DNA from: an uncultured Sphingomonadales bacterium
GTDB taxonomy: Bacteria > Pseudomonadota > Alphaproteobacteria > Sphingomonadales > Sphingomonadaceae
NCBI GenBank assembly: GCA_903821685.1
Contig: CAIJLW010000114.1
Span: 1-32,573 of the forward strand
Reading direction: 5' to 3'
DNA: 32,573 bases
Shown here in pieces: positions 25,060 through 32,573 of the stretch. The position numbers were made by a program, and so were the translations under genes. Below the pieces are notes generated by a model. It was not told where the DNA came from. It did not search any database and was given only the letters and a program-made list of their open reading frames with translations. Each line of letters begins with the position of its first letter. The stretch's first letter is position 1.

Positions 25060-25515
25060 TTAAAAATTTAGTTCCATAGTAATCGCATCAGGATTGATGC
25101 CATCTGCATTTTTGTAGTAATTTTTGCGACGACCAATGGGTGCAAATCCAGAATTAAGGTAGAAATCATAAGCATTGTTACCGTCACGGACCTCTAAGAA
25201 CAGTTTTGTTCGTCCTGCGCCGCGTGCGCGATTGACCGTTTCTGACAATAGCATTTTTCCGATGCGTTGCCCCTGAAACTGCTGCATCACACCAATCATT
25301 AATAGTTCTTCGTGGTCAAGAACCCAGCGGCCGAATGCAAAACCGCAGACACTTTCTTGAACTATAGCAAGCAATAACCGACAGTCGGGTAGAACAAGTG
25401 TCGATAAAAGCTGGGCGGCAGTCCACGCTTCGCCAAAACGCGGATCAAATGCATCGTTCATGACCGACATAACGGCCGAAATATTGCGCGCGTCGCCATC
25501 AATGATTCGAATCAT
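25060..25515 (-). CDS. rimI: Ribosomal-protein-alanine N-acetyltransferase (GNAT family)
   Basis: About 151 residues from the ATG at 25515, which overlaps the tsaB stop as ATGA. The GNAT fold is visible: a beta-strand IGVMQQFQGQRIGKMLLSET carrying the acetyl-CoA pyrophosphate loop (Q-x-x-G-x-G-like), then KLFLEVRDGNNAYDFYLNSGF with the family Asn and Tyr. RimI acetylates the N-terminal alanine of ribosomal protein S18. The tsaB-rimI pairing is a common genomic context and supports this over other GNAT functions. Confidence 0.9.
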   Translation of the reverse strand: MIRIIDGDARNISAVMSVMNDAFDPRFGEAWTAAQLLSTLVLPDCRLLLAIVQESVCGFAFGRWVLDHEELLMIGVMQQFQGQRIGKMLLSETVNRARGAGRTKLFLEVRDGNNAYDFYLNSGFAPIGRRKNYYKNADGINPDAITMELNF

Positions 25516-26120
25516 ATGCTTATAGCCAATGGCTTCGCGTCGGGCGCCCTGCCATATATTGGGACCGGCGGCAGGCCGCTGCCCGTGGGAAGGTGCACCC
25601 AATGGCGCGCATCGGGCAGTAGGTTGAACCATTTCCCGTTCACGCGCTGCAGATCAATATCTCCAGCGACATTCTGCGCAGTGGCAAGCGATGACACTGC
25701 CTCAGGCAGAATGGAGCATACTGGTTTCATTGACTGCCCATCGGCGGCGAAAGCTTCAAAGAAATACTCACCATGGCCACCAGTCATAACCACGTCGACC
25801 GCCAAGGGTTCGGCCATTTGGGCACGGGCTATTGCGGCGATTAATGTCAGGCAGCCATAGCCTTGCACGTCGATATGCCACGCCAACCCTAAAGCCTTCG
25901 CCGCAGCAACGCCCACGCGGATGCCGGTAAAGCTTCCAGGCCCGACATTGACAAAGATTTGGTCCGCCTTGCCGCTATCTGGCAACGCAGCGATGAGCGG
26001 GAGCAAGCGTTCCGCGTGGCCACGGCCAATGACTTCATGTTGTGCGGATACAAGATCATTGCCGTCGAATAAAGCGACTGAGCATACCCGCGTCGCGGTA
26101 TCTATAACCAATGTCCGCAT
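25512..26120 (-). CDS. tsaB: tRNA threonylcarbamoyladenosine biosynthesis protein TsaB
   Basis: 202 residues. The ASKHA-type fold begins with LVIDTATRVCSVALFDG, and the family core VGPGSFTGIRVGVAAAKALG is intact. TsaB is the scaffolding partner of TsaD and TsaE for making t6A37 in tRNAs that read ANN codons. It begins 23 bases after the nitroreductase gene and overlaps rimI by 4 bases. Confidence 0.93.
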   Translation of the reverse strand: MRTLVIDTATRVCSVALFDGNDLVSAQHEVIGRGHAERLLPLIAALPDSGKADQIFVNVGPGSFTGIRVGVAAAKALGLAWHIDVQGYGCLTLIAAIARAQMAEPLAVDVVMTGGHGEYFFEAFAADGQSMKPVCSILPEAVSSLATAQNVAGDIDLQRVNGKWFNLLPDARHWVHLPTGSGLPPVPIYGRAPDAKPLAISI

Positions 26121-26143
26121 AACGGTCCGCTGCCGCTTCGGGA

Positions 26144-26734
26144 TCAGATGACGCTGTTGAAGCGGTTAAATGCAGGGCGGGGGCTACGCTCAAAAATGCT
26201 TGCCTTATCGCCATAGCCCAAGGTGCAGATGAAATTTGACTGCACTTTTGTGCCTGCAAAAAATGCCTCGTCCACCGCCGCATTGTTGAAGCCCGACATT
26301 GCTCCGGTGTCGAGTCCAAGCGCACGCGCCGCAAGGATGAAATAGGCGCCTTGCAAGCTGCTATTGCGGAAGGCGGTTTTTTCAATCAGCGCATCATTAC
26401 CAACAAACCAGCTGCGCGCATCTGTGTGCGGAAATAGCTCAGGCAGATTTTCATAAAATTCCAGGTCCATGCCAATGATGGCGGTCACCGGTGCTTGCAG
26501 AATTTTGTCACCATTGGCTGGCATGCAGAGAGCGGCAAGCTTTTGCTTGGCAGCGTCACTACTGCACCAGATGATTCGAGCGGGCAGGCAATTGGCTGAT
26601 GTAGGACCAAATTTCATGACATCCCAAATCTGCTCAAGTTGCTTTTGTGTTACTGGCGTATCCAAATAACCATTATAGCTGCGCGCCTCACGAAAAAGCT
26701 GATCAAGAGCAGCATCGTTCAATGGTTCTGACAT
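26144..26734 (-). CDS. RutE/HadB-like nitroreductase family protein
   Basis: 196 residues, the compact size of the RutE/HadB subgroup. N-terminal YNGYLDTPVT and MKFGPTSANCLPARIIWC carry the FMN-phosphate Ser/Asn/Arg residues. The central ALGLDTGAMSGFN and C-terminal CTLGYGDKASIFERSPR complete the flavin and NAD(P)H sites. RutE reduces malonic semialdehyde in uracil breakdown, but no rut genes are nearby, so this is a general FMN oxidoreductase. It is in the minus-strand run between the nfuA-like and tsaB genes. Confidence 0.87.
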   Translation of the reverse strand: MSEPLNDAALDQLFREARSYNGYLDTPVTQKQLEQIWDVMKFGPTSANCLPARIIWCSSDAAKQKLAALCMPANGDKILQAPVTAIIGMDLEFYENLPELFPHTDARSWFVGNDALIEKTAFRNSSLQGAYFILAARALGLDTGAMSGFNNAAVDEAFFAGTKVQSNFICTLGYGDKASIFERSPRPAFNRFNSVI

Positions 26735-26761
26735 GATGTTAACTTTCTAAACGGAAAAAAT

Positions 26762-27337
26762 TTAAGCTGCACGCACTTCGGTGACTTCGGGAACATAATG
26801 CTTAAGCAATTGTTCGATCCCGTTTTTCAGCGTGGCCGAGGATGATGGGCAACCCGCGCAAGCGCCTTGCATTTGCAAGAATACTACGCCTTTTTGGAAA
26901 CCGCGATAAATGATGTCGCCGCCGTCATTGGCCACCGCAGGGCGGACGCGGGTCTCGATCAATTCCTTGATCTGTACCACTATGTCTGCATCTTCCGGAT
27001 CATCAAGTGGATAGTCTGCGTCACCCGATGGCACCGAGAAGCCAGCTGCCGCTGGCTTGAACAACGGCATGTTAGCACTGAAATGGTCGAGCAATATGCC
27101 AAGCACATCAGGCTTTAGGCTTGCCCATTCGACGCCCGGCGCAGCCGTTACCGAAATGAAAGAATGTCCGAAGAACACGCCCGTGACATCTCCAAGCGTA
27201 AACAGCGCCTCGGCAAGAGGCGAAGCTTCTGCCTCTTCAGGACAGGCAAAGTCCCGTGTTCCGGTGTCCATGACCACATTTCCAGGCAAGAATTTGATCG
27301 TCGAAGGGTTAGGGGTCAGTTCAGTTTCTATAAGCAT
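26762..27337 (-). CDS. NifU-family iron-sulfur scaffold (NfuA-like)
   Basis: About 191 residues from the ATG at 27337 (MLIETELTPNPSTIKFLPG, the typical N-terminus). A further ATG at 27346 and a longer frame exist but fit less well. The N-terminal Nfu domain holds the TPNP-LKF-like start, and the C-terminal NifU domain has VANDGGDI and the cluster-ligating CAGCPSSS (Cys160, Cys163). NfuA-like proteins carry Fe-S clusters to client enzymes; MiaB further down the same chain is one such client. It heads the minus-strand run through tsaB and mucR. Confidence 0.92.
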   Translation of the reverse strand: MLIETELTPNPSTIKFLPGNVVMDTGTRDFACPEEAEASPLAEALFTLGDVTGVFFGHSFISVTAAPGVEWASLKPDVLGILLDHFSANMPLFKPAAAGFSVPSGDADYPLDDPEDADIVVQIKELIETRVRPAVANDGGDIIYRGFQKGVVFLQMQGACAGCPSSSATLKNGIEQLLKHYVPEVTEVRAA

Positions 27338-27437
27338 TCCCCGCATGTGGTGCGGCGGACAGGAAAGTGCAAGCCAGAATGTCTTGACAGCGGCCAAGCC
27401 CAAGTTGACGTAACATACCATAAGGAGATCAAAGGAA

Positions 27438-28259
27438 ATGAGTCAATCACACAAAACAGCGTGGATCACAGGTGCATCGTCGGGGATCGGTGAGGCACTT
27501 GCTAAGGCGTTTGTAGGCGGCGGTGGTCATGCGATATTGTCGGGACGCAACGTCGCCGAGCTGCAACGTGTTGCGGACGAAACTGGCGCGCCGGAGCGTT
27601 GTTTAATCTTGCCATTCGACACTGTGGACCATGACGGATTGGCCGACAAAGTGTCGAAGGCTATTGCTTTTCAAGGCAGTGTCGATGTGTTGGTCAACAA
27701 TGCGGGCATATCACAACGCTCGCCCGCTGTGGACACTGATTTGTCGGTGTATCAGCGTATTGTCGATGTAGATTTACTCGCACCAATTGCGCTTACGCAG
27801 GCACTGCTGTCACATATGGTTTCGCGTGGTGCGGGCCAGATCGTGATGATCTCCAGCGTGGCCGGAAAGGCCGGCATTCCCATGCGCACCGCCTATTGTG
27901 CGGCAAAGCACGGCCTAATTGGCTATGCCGATGCCTTACGCAGCGAAGTGGCCGGGCAGGGAGTCAAGGTTCTCGTTGTGGCGCCGGGGTCCGTCAAAAC
28001 CAACGTATCGCGCAATGCACTGAACGCCGATGGCTCGGTTCGTGGCATGAGCGACGCCGCGATTGAAAACGGCATTGACCCACACGAGGTCGCCAGCCGC
28101 ATCTGGGACGCTGTAGCCACTGGAAATCGCGAAATCGTCATCGCAGAAGGCATGGAGGCTAGCATTCCCGTTTTGCGCGCGCAGGATCCTGAAAAACTGT
28201 TCGACTTGGTCGAGGCGATGGTAGCCGACGGCTATGCTCAGAAGATTTCTGCGCAATAA
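27438..28259 (+). CDS. Short-chain dehydrogenase/reductase (DHRS7-like)
   Basis: 273 residues with classical SDR motifs: TGASSGIG at 11-18, NNAG at 87-90, catalytic Ser140, Tyr153 and Lys157 (Y-C-A-A-K), and PGSVKTN after it. The ATG follows a strong AAGGAGATCAAAGGAA ribosome-binding region. It reduces or oxidises an alcohol or ketone with NAD(P)H; the substrate is unknown. It diverges from the nfuA-like gene by about 100 bases and ends before a hairpin shared with the convergent ccmB gene. Confidence 0.9.
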   Translation: MSQSHKTAWITGASSGIGEALAKAFVGGGGHAILSGRNVAELQRVADETGAPERCLILPFDTVDHDGLADKVSKAIAFQGSVDVLVNNAGISQRSPAVDTDLSVYQRIVDVDLLAPIALTQALLSHMVSRGAGQIVMISSVAGKAGIPMRTAYCAAKHGLIGYADALRSEVAGQGVKVLVVAPGSVKTNVSRNALNADGSVRGMSDAAIENGIDPHEVASRIWDAVATGNREIVIAEGMEASIPVLRAQDPEKLFDLVEAMVADGYAQKISAQ

Positions 28260-28293
28260 AGCGGTGTATTGCTCAGGCGGTTGAGAATTAAGG

Positions 28294-28317
28294 CCCATGC
28301 ATTATTTGGTGCATGGG
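28294..28317. terminator. Hairpin between convergent SDR gene and ccmB
   Basis: CCCATGCA (28294-28301) and TGCATGGG (28310-28317) form a perfect 8-bp stem with an 8-base loop, lying between two convergent gene ends. No strong U-tract follows, so it is only a candidate bidirectional terminator. Confidence 0.45.
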
Positions 28318-28326
28318 TATTCCGCC

Positions 28327-28974
28327 CTAGATACGGCCCGCCCTTAATGCTGCGCCCGCCGCAAAGGGTGACAGTGCCGTTATCGCCAGCGACGTTGCCG
28401 CAAGCAACTGCATCGCGTTTCTGGGATCTTCGGCCAAAGTGCCAGCGCCAAAGATAAGCAGGGGAATGGTGAGTGGCACAAGCAACAGCCCGCCAAGCGC
28501 GCTCGCACCGCTAAGGCCAGCGGTGAGTGCGGCGATCATTACTGAAAGCCCCGCCAAGGCGGGTAAAGCGAGTGCGAGGCCAAGCAGCAAAGTGCCTAAT
28601 TGCGCCTCAGGCAATCCAATCAGCGCCGAACCAACCACCGTTGCGAGAAGCAATGGCAGGGCAAAGGCGACAATCTGCCCCGCGATCTTGGCCGTCGCGA
28701 CAAGTTCATCGGACCAACCGCGCAGGGCCAATTGATCAAGCACTCCAGACTGCCGGTCAGGTAAAATCAGGCGCTCAATGGGCAGAAGCGTCGCCAACAG
28801 CGCCGCTATCCACAAGATACCGCCGCCCGTCCGCGCCAGCAGCGCCTTGTCCGGACCGGTGACAAAGGGAAAGAGCGTAGCCACTGCGAGATAGAATACA
28901 ATAGGAAGCCACAAGCCACCACCTGTCCAAGCAAGGCGCACCTCGCGGGTGACCAGAGCGATGAAGCTCTTCAT
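28327..28974 (-). CDS. ccmB: Haem exporter protein CcmB
   Basis: 215 residues, almost entirely hydrophobic with about six membrane segments. The N-terminal half shows LVTREVRLAWTGGG and WIAALLATLLPIERL, typical of CcmB. It is the permease subunit of the CcmABCDE cytochrome c maturation system, which moves haem to CcmE. The start overlaps the ccmA stop as ATGA, so the two are co-translated. No ccmC, ccmD or ccmE is visible here. Confidence 0.93.
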   Translation of the reverse strand: MKSFIALVTREVRLAWTGGGLWLPIVFYLAVATLFPFVTGPDKALLARTGGGILWIAALLATLLPIERLILPDRQSGVLDQLALRGWSDELVATAKIAGQIVAFALPLLLATVVGSALIGLPEAQLGTLLLGLALALPALAGLSVMIAALTAGLSGASALGGLLLVPLTIPLLIFGAGTLAEDPRNAMQLLAATSLAITALSPFAAGAALRAGRI

Positions 28975-29582
28975 GCGGCAACGCCTTGGTTGTCGAGCAC
29001 AAGGCTATGCGCAACATTGATGGAGGGCGGTTGGTGCGCGGCGACAAAGACAATCCCGCCCGATGCTGCGCGACTGGTAATCGCTTGATCAAGGCGCGCG
29101 CAGCTTGCGCTATCGAGGCCATTATAGGGTTCGTCGAGCAACCAGATCTCTGCCTTTGATGCCAACACCCGCGCAATGCTTGCACGCTTGCGCTGCCCGG
29201 TGGAAAGAAAGCGCACCGGGATTTTAGCTAGGCCTTGTAAATCCATATCTGCCAAGGCTGCGCTGCGTTCCGACGCTGATGCGCCGTCCAGGTCTGCCCA
29301 AAATTGTAACGCATGCTCAACGGTCACATTCGCATCAAGCGCAAGGCTTTCATCAGCAAGGGCAATGCGTCCTTCGGCTTTCACCGCGCCGGACGTAACC
29401 GTAAGCAACCCTGCAACAAGACGCAGAAGAGTGGATTTTCCACATCCATTGGCGCCCCTTATCCAGATGATGTCACCTGCGCGCGCGGTTACCGTCAGGT
29501 TACGTAATACCAGACGATTACCGCGAATGACCGCGACATTTTCAAGGCTAAGCGACGGCAAGGATGCTTGACGGGATGACAT
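28971..29582 (-). CDS. ccmA: Haem exporter ATP-binding protein CcmA
   Basis: 203 residues. The ABC ATPase shows Walker [10 protein letters not shown] at 43-51, the signature [17 protein letters not shown] and Walker [14 protein letters not shown]. With ccmB it releases the holo-CcmE chaperone for cytochrome c assembly. The gene is divergent from the pterin dehydratase gene. Its products are needed to mature c-type cytochromes such as those encoded at 1-7140, although those genes are over 20 kb away in this window. Confidence 0.93.
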   Translation of the reverse strand: MSSRQASLPSLSLENVAVIRGNRLVLRNLTVTARAGDIIWIRGANGCGKSTLLRLVAGLLTVTSGAVKAEGRIALADESLALDANVTVEHALQFWADLDGASASERSAALADMDLQGLAKIPVRFLSTGQRKRASIARVLASKAEIWLLDEPYNGLDSASCARLDQAITSRAASGGIVFVAAHQPPSINVAHSLVLDNQGVAA

Positions 29583-29631
29583 ATCGCGACTTAGGCATGA
29601 ATTCGTTCAATTGCAAAAGCAGGATTATCAG

Positions 29632-29925
29632 ATGCAGGTTTCAAGACTGGATGACACGGCTCGCGACGCAGCGATGCAACAATTGCCGCAATGGACTTAT
29701 GATGCTGACGCCAAAGGCATCCGCCGTAGCGTGCGCTTTGGCGACTTTGCCGAGGCGTTCGGCTTCATGACACGCATCGCCATTTTGGCCGAGAAAGCGG
29801 ACCATCATCCCGAATGGTTCAACGTATACAACCGCGTCGACATTTTGCTGACCACGCATGATGCAGGCGGATTGTCACAACGTGACATTAATCTTGCCAC
29901 CGCCATTGATGCCATCACGGTTTAA
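29632..29925 (+). CDS. phhB: 4a-hydroxytetrahydrobiopterin dehydratase (pterin-4a-carbinolamine dehydratase)
   Basis: 97 residues from the ATG at 29632, which has an AGGA site 8 bases upstream; the frame extends to a TTG at 29611, which is less likely. The catalytic region [26 protein letters not shown] carries the His residues and the PEW motif. The enzyme recycles the pterin cofactor of aromatic amino acid hydroxylases or assists related reactions. Its 3' end overlaps the convergent SDR gene by 11 bases. Confidence 0.92.
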   Translation: MQVSRLDDTARDAAMQQLPQWTYDADAKGIRRSVRFGDFAEAFGFMTRIAILAEKADHHPEWFNVYNRVDILLTTHDAGGLSQRDINLATAIDAITV

Positions 29926-30733
29926 GCTGCACCACATCCCCAAGGCCGCCCAATAGACCCAATTGCTTGCGTAAACGGTTGGGGAACCAGCGCGCTGAAA
30001 AGGCAAGTTGCTTCGCCATTTTGTTGACTGGCGTGTGCACCTTTTCCCCATGGATCGCTTCCCATGCGGCGGGACCAATTATCGAAACGGGGCTGACCTC
30101 GACGCCAGCGGACTGAAGCCTTTCCTTGCCTGTCATGTTGCTGCTGGCGTCAACATTACTGATGATGTTGGTGTCGATGAAGCCTGGCATAAGGCTGCGT
30201 GATTTAATGCCATAGGGACGCCATTCAATATCATGCGCCTCGGCAAGTCCGCGCACTGCGAATTTCGTGGCGCTGTAGACGCTTAAGCCCGCCGAGCCGT
30301 AGATGCCTGCGGCTGAGCTGGTATACAGCACACATGCGTCGGCTGTGTTTTTGAGCAGGTCGAAGCACGCGCGCGTGCCGCTGATCACGCCGGTCAGGTT
30401 AATCGCGATCATGCGGTCAATATCTTCGTCGGTCATGTCCTGAATGGGACCACCAGCGCCAATACCAGCATTGTTGAACAATACGGTCATATGGCCATCG
30501 GTGTGCTTGGCAAATGCGGCAACTGCCTTTTTCCACTGCGCACGGTCCGCGACATCAAGCCTGTGGCGCGAATATTCGCCCTTTGGTAGCAAGGCCGCGG
30601 TGTCGTCCAGACCCTTTTCATCAATATCCGCCAGACCCACAAACCAGCCCATATTTGCAAAATAGCGCGCGACTTCGCGGCCAAGGCCAGACGCAGCGCC
30701 CGTAATGAATATGCTTTTTTGTGCTGTCGACAT
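29915..30733 (-). CDS. Short-chain dehydrogenase/reductase
   Basis: About 272 residues from the ATG at 30733, which has a GAGAGGAA site a few bases upstream; the first frame start at 30757 is less likely. Motifs are TGAASGLG near 11-18, FNNAGIG, and the catalytic triad Ser140, Tyr153 and Lys157 (YSATK). The C-terminal part is basic and hydrophobic. The substrate is unknown. It is transcribed alone and converges on phhB. Confidence 0.88.
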   Translation of the reverse strand: MSTAQKSIFITGAASGLGREVARYFANMGWFVGLADIDEKGLDDTAALLPKGEYSRHRLDVADRAQWKKAVAAFAKHTDGHMTVLFNNAGIGAGGPIQDMTDEDIDRMIAINLTGVISGTRACFDLLKNTADACVLYTSSAAGIYGSAGLSVYSATKFAVRGLAEAHDIEWRPYGIKSRSLMPGFIDTNIISNVDASSNMTGKERLQSAGVEVSPVSIIGPAAWEAIHGEKVHTPVNKMAKQLAFSARWFPNRLRKQLGLLGGLGDVVQLKP

Positions 30734-30947
30734 GATGATGATTCCTCTCTTACTCACATGCTTGTCAGCGACATTAATTTGCTTGAAACGTCAACTGATT
30801 ATTGCAGCTGCTGCACAGCCGGGATGCACCATAAGGGCCTGAGGAGTGATTATAGTTTGAAATTGGTTATTGCTGATTATGATGATTTTAAACGAGTTTT
30901 CAGCCACTGCTAGGGCGCAAATCATGCGCCCGAACAAAGGCCTAAAG

Positions 30948-31571
30948 CTAAATCACTTGGAAGCCCTTGGCGTAAATATGCCAAGTAAAAATCGCCGCAG
31001 CCCCGCGATGCGGGCGCCAGCGTTCGGCGATGGCGCGGATTTCCTTTTCGGACGGCCGTACCGCAAGCTTTAACAAGCGGCCAACGCCTTCCTGAACCGC
31101 AAGGTCGCCCGCAGGCCAGATGTCGGCGCGGCCCTCGGCAAGCAGCAGATAGATTTCTGCTGACCAGCGGCCAATGCCCTTCACCTGCGTGAGATAGGCA
31201 ATCGCTTCCTCATCATCGGTGGGCAAGGCGTCGAGCGGCAACGCGCCCGACAGCACCAGTTCCGCTAGCGACCGGGCATAGCCCTGTTTCTGCCGGCTAA
31301 GGCCGCAGCCGCGCAACGCATCGAAATCCTGCCCCAGCAACTGCTCCGGCGGGCATCCTGCGCCCAGCAAGGCCTCCAGCTTGTTCCAGACCGATGCCGC
31401 TGACGCGACGCTCACTTGCTGCCCAACTATTGTGCGCAACAATGTGGCATAGCCCGATGCGCTTATCCGTTCGTCGGGATAGCCGGTTACGGCAAGGGCC
31501 GAGGCGATGCCCGGCTCAATCGCCGCCAGTGCGTCAAGCGCGGCATGAAGCTGCTGTGCCGGAATGCCCAT
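30948..31571 (-). CDS. DNA-3-methyladenine glycosylase (AlkA/HhH-GPD family)
   Basis: About 207 residues from the ATG at 31571, which has AAGGG about 9 bases upstream and lies 13 bases after the rlmB stop. The helix-hairpin-helix VKGIGRWSAEIYLLL is followed by the catalytic Asp (about Asp156) in PAGDLAVQ. TIVGQQVSVASA is the conserved DNA-contact segment. The enzyme excises alkylated purines in base-excision repair. It lacks the AlkA N-terminal domain, so it is the short MAG/YfjP-type form. Confidence 0.9.
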   Translation of the reverse strand: MGIPAQQLHAALDALAAIEPGIASALAVTGYPDERISASGYATLLRTIVGQQVSVASAASVWNKLEALLGAGCPPEQLLGQDFDALRGCGLSRQKQGYARSLAELVLSGALPLDALPTDDEEAIAYLTQVKGIGRWSAEIYLLLAEGRADIWPAGDLAVQEGVGRLLKLAVRPSEKEIRAIAERWRPHRGAAAIFTWHIYAKGFQVI

Positions 31572-31584
31572 TAGCGTGCACCCT

Positions 31585-32343
31585 TCATCCGCGCCGGACG
31601 GTCGCCGCGTACAGCGCAATCGCTGCTGCGTTGGAGACGTTCAGTGACTCCATCTGTCCGCTCATCGGCAATTTTGCCAGCTGGTCACAATGTTCTTGGA
31701 TATTGTGGCGCATCCCGTCGCCTTCGGCGCCCAGCACAAGGGCGTTGCGCCCAGGCGTCAGGGCTTGGTCCAACGTTACCTCCGCATGGCCTGTCAGGCC
31801 GATTCTCCAATAGCCAGCCTCGGCAATTTCCTCGAGCGCGCGGGCAAGGTTTACCACACGCACCCATGGCATGATTTCAAGTCCGCCGGACGCTGCTTTG
31901 GCCAAGGCGCCTGATTCGGGTGGGGAGTGCCTGTCTTGCGTAACAACCGCAACGGCACCAAAGGCAGCCGCGGTCCGGAAAATCGCGCCGACATTGTGTG
32001 GATCGGTTACTTGATCAAGGATCAGTAAAGGCCTGTTGTCGTCATTGGCAACGGCAAGCGCATCCGTCAGCCACACATCCTCAAGCGGCGCAACTTCAAG
32101 CACAATGCCCTGATGCGGGGCATCCTTAGGCACAAAACGCGCCAAATCATTCACCTCGGCATATTGCACGGTCAACCCGTCAGGCACGACGATCTTGCCG
32201 ATTTCTTCTCGCGTCCCCCATAAATTGATAAGGCGACGCTCGGGATTGTCGAGCGCGGCATAGACGGCATGCCGCCCATAAAATTTGGGATTACCGCTTA
32301 TGACGGCTGCACCACGGCGACGGTGGCTTTTATGTGAAGACAT
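31585..32343 (-). CDS. rlmB: 23S rRNA (guanosine-2'-O)-methyltransferase RlmB-like (TrmH/SPOUT family)
   Basis: 252 residues. An N-terminal L30e-like substrate-binding domain starts with YGRHAVYAALDNPERRL. The SPOUT catalytic domain has motif 1 LDQVTDPHNVGAIFRTAAAFG, motif 2 LVLGAEGDGMR and motif 3 SLNVSNAAAIALY, which form the trefoil SAM knot. It methylates G2251 of 23S rRNA or a related RNA. The basic N-terminus (HKSHRRRG) is short. It heads the two-gene unit with the glycosylase gene and is divergent from tRNA-Tyr. Confidence 0.92.
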   Translation of the reverse strand: MSSHKSHRRRGAAVISGNPKFYGRHAVYAALDNPERRLINLWGTREEIGKIVVPDGLTVQYAEVNDLARFVPKDAPHQGIVLEVAPLEDVWLTDALAVANDDNRPLLILDQVTDPHNVGAIFRTAAAFGAVAVVTQDRHSPPESGALAKAASGGLEIMPWVRVVNLARALEEIAEAGYWRIGLTGHAEVTLDQALTPGRNALVLGAEGDGMRHNIQEHCDQLAKLPMSGQMESLNVSNAAAIALYAATVRRG

Positions 32344-32487
32344 TTCATTTACCTGTTAATTAAAAAGAGGACGTTCTGGCCTCCTTTCCCACTTGAGGCA
32401 TTGACAGGCAAGGGCCCTTTCGCCATTGGGCTGCTTCTTCTGCGGGACCGGCCCTCATGCCAACACATGATGCCCCGCCGAAGATGT

Positions 32488-32573
32488 GGACAGGTGGCCG
32501 AGTGGTTAAAGGCAGCAGACTGTAAATCTGCCCGGTTTTCCGTACGCTGGTTCGAATCCAGCCCTGTCCACCA
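32488..32573 (+). tRNA. tRNA-Tyr (anticodon GTA)
   Basis: An 86-nt class II tRNA ending exactly at the window edge. Acceptor GGACAGG pairs with CCTGTCC, the anticodon loop CTGTAAA within GCAGA/TCTGC gives GTA, a long variable arm is present (CCGGTTTTCCGTACGC region), and the T-arm GGTTCGAATCC and encoded CCA complete it. Confidence 0.96.

Noticed and set aside
32401-32430. TTGACA as -35 box of a tRNA-Tyr promoter
   Set aside because: The -35 match is good, but no acceptable -10 box lies 16-18 bases downstream, so it is not listed as a feature.

Overview
The window looks like chromosomal DNA of an alphaproteobacterium, most likely a sphingomonad (Sphingomonadales). The pointers are the gene chain nfuA-like / nitroreductase / tsaB / rimI / mucR / fur / plsC / miaB / phoH / ybeY / corC, a MucR/Ros regulator, a carotenoid desaturase, cytochrome c maturation genes and moderate GC. 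This placement rests on gene order and protein resemblance read by eye; no database search was possible.

Layout. (1) 1-7140, minus strand: a tightly packed four-gene operon, read right to left. It encodes a membrane-anchored pentaheme cytochrome c, a lipoprotein with two HbpS/GlcG-like domains, a large outer-membrane beta-barrel, and a multiheme cytochrome c with at least seven haems that runs off the left edge. A candidate promoter lies just upstream of the first gene. This is the most unusual part of the window and could be a trans-envelope electron conduit. (2) 7225-11789, minus: gdhA with a strong 3' hairpin, then a translationally coupled acetolactate-synthase-like / aldehyde dehydrogenase pair. 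(3) 11790-13170: a gene-poor accessory patch with a decayed Sel1-repeat fragment, an orphan Pycsar-effector-like (PycTM/DUF5706) membrane protein and about 470 bases of unexplained DNA. (4) 13171-15215: a lone crtI, a possible tiny secreted peptide and tRNA-Thr(TGT). (5) 15236-19388: a DUF429-like protein coupled to rarA, a GT4 glycosyltransferase and a divergent MOSC protein.

(6) 19415-27337, minus: the conserved housekeeping block covering iron-sulfur assembly and tRNA modification (nfuA-like, tsaB, miaB), ribosome and RNA maturation (rimI, ybeY, phoH), regulation (mucR, fur), lipid synthesis (plsC) and corC. A rho-independent terminator follows mucR. (7) 27438-32573: two short-chain dehydrogenases, haem exporter genes ccmAB, a pterin dehydratase, an AlkA-type glycosylase coupled to rlmB, and tRNA-Tyr(GTA) at the right edge.

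The ccmAB genes supply part of the cytochrome c maturation machinery that the CXXCH proteins of region 1 would need. Several first-in-frame start codons are probably not the real ones (TTG or GTG extensions, or overlap with the upstream gene); the starts given here follow Shine-Dalgarno sites, ATGA/TGATG couplings and family N-termini.
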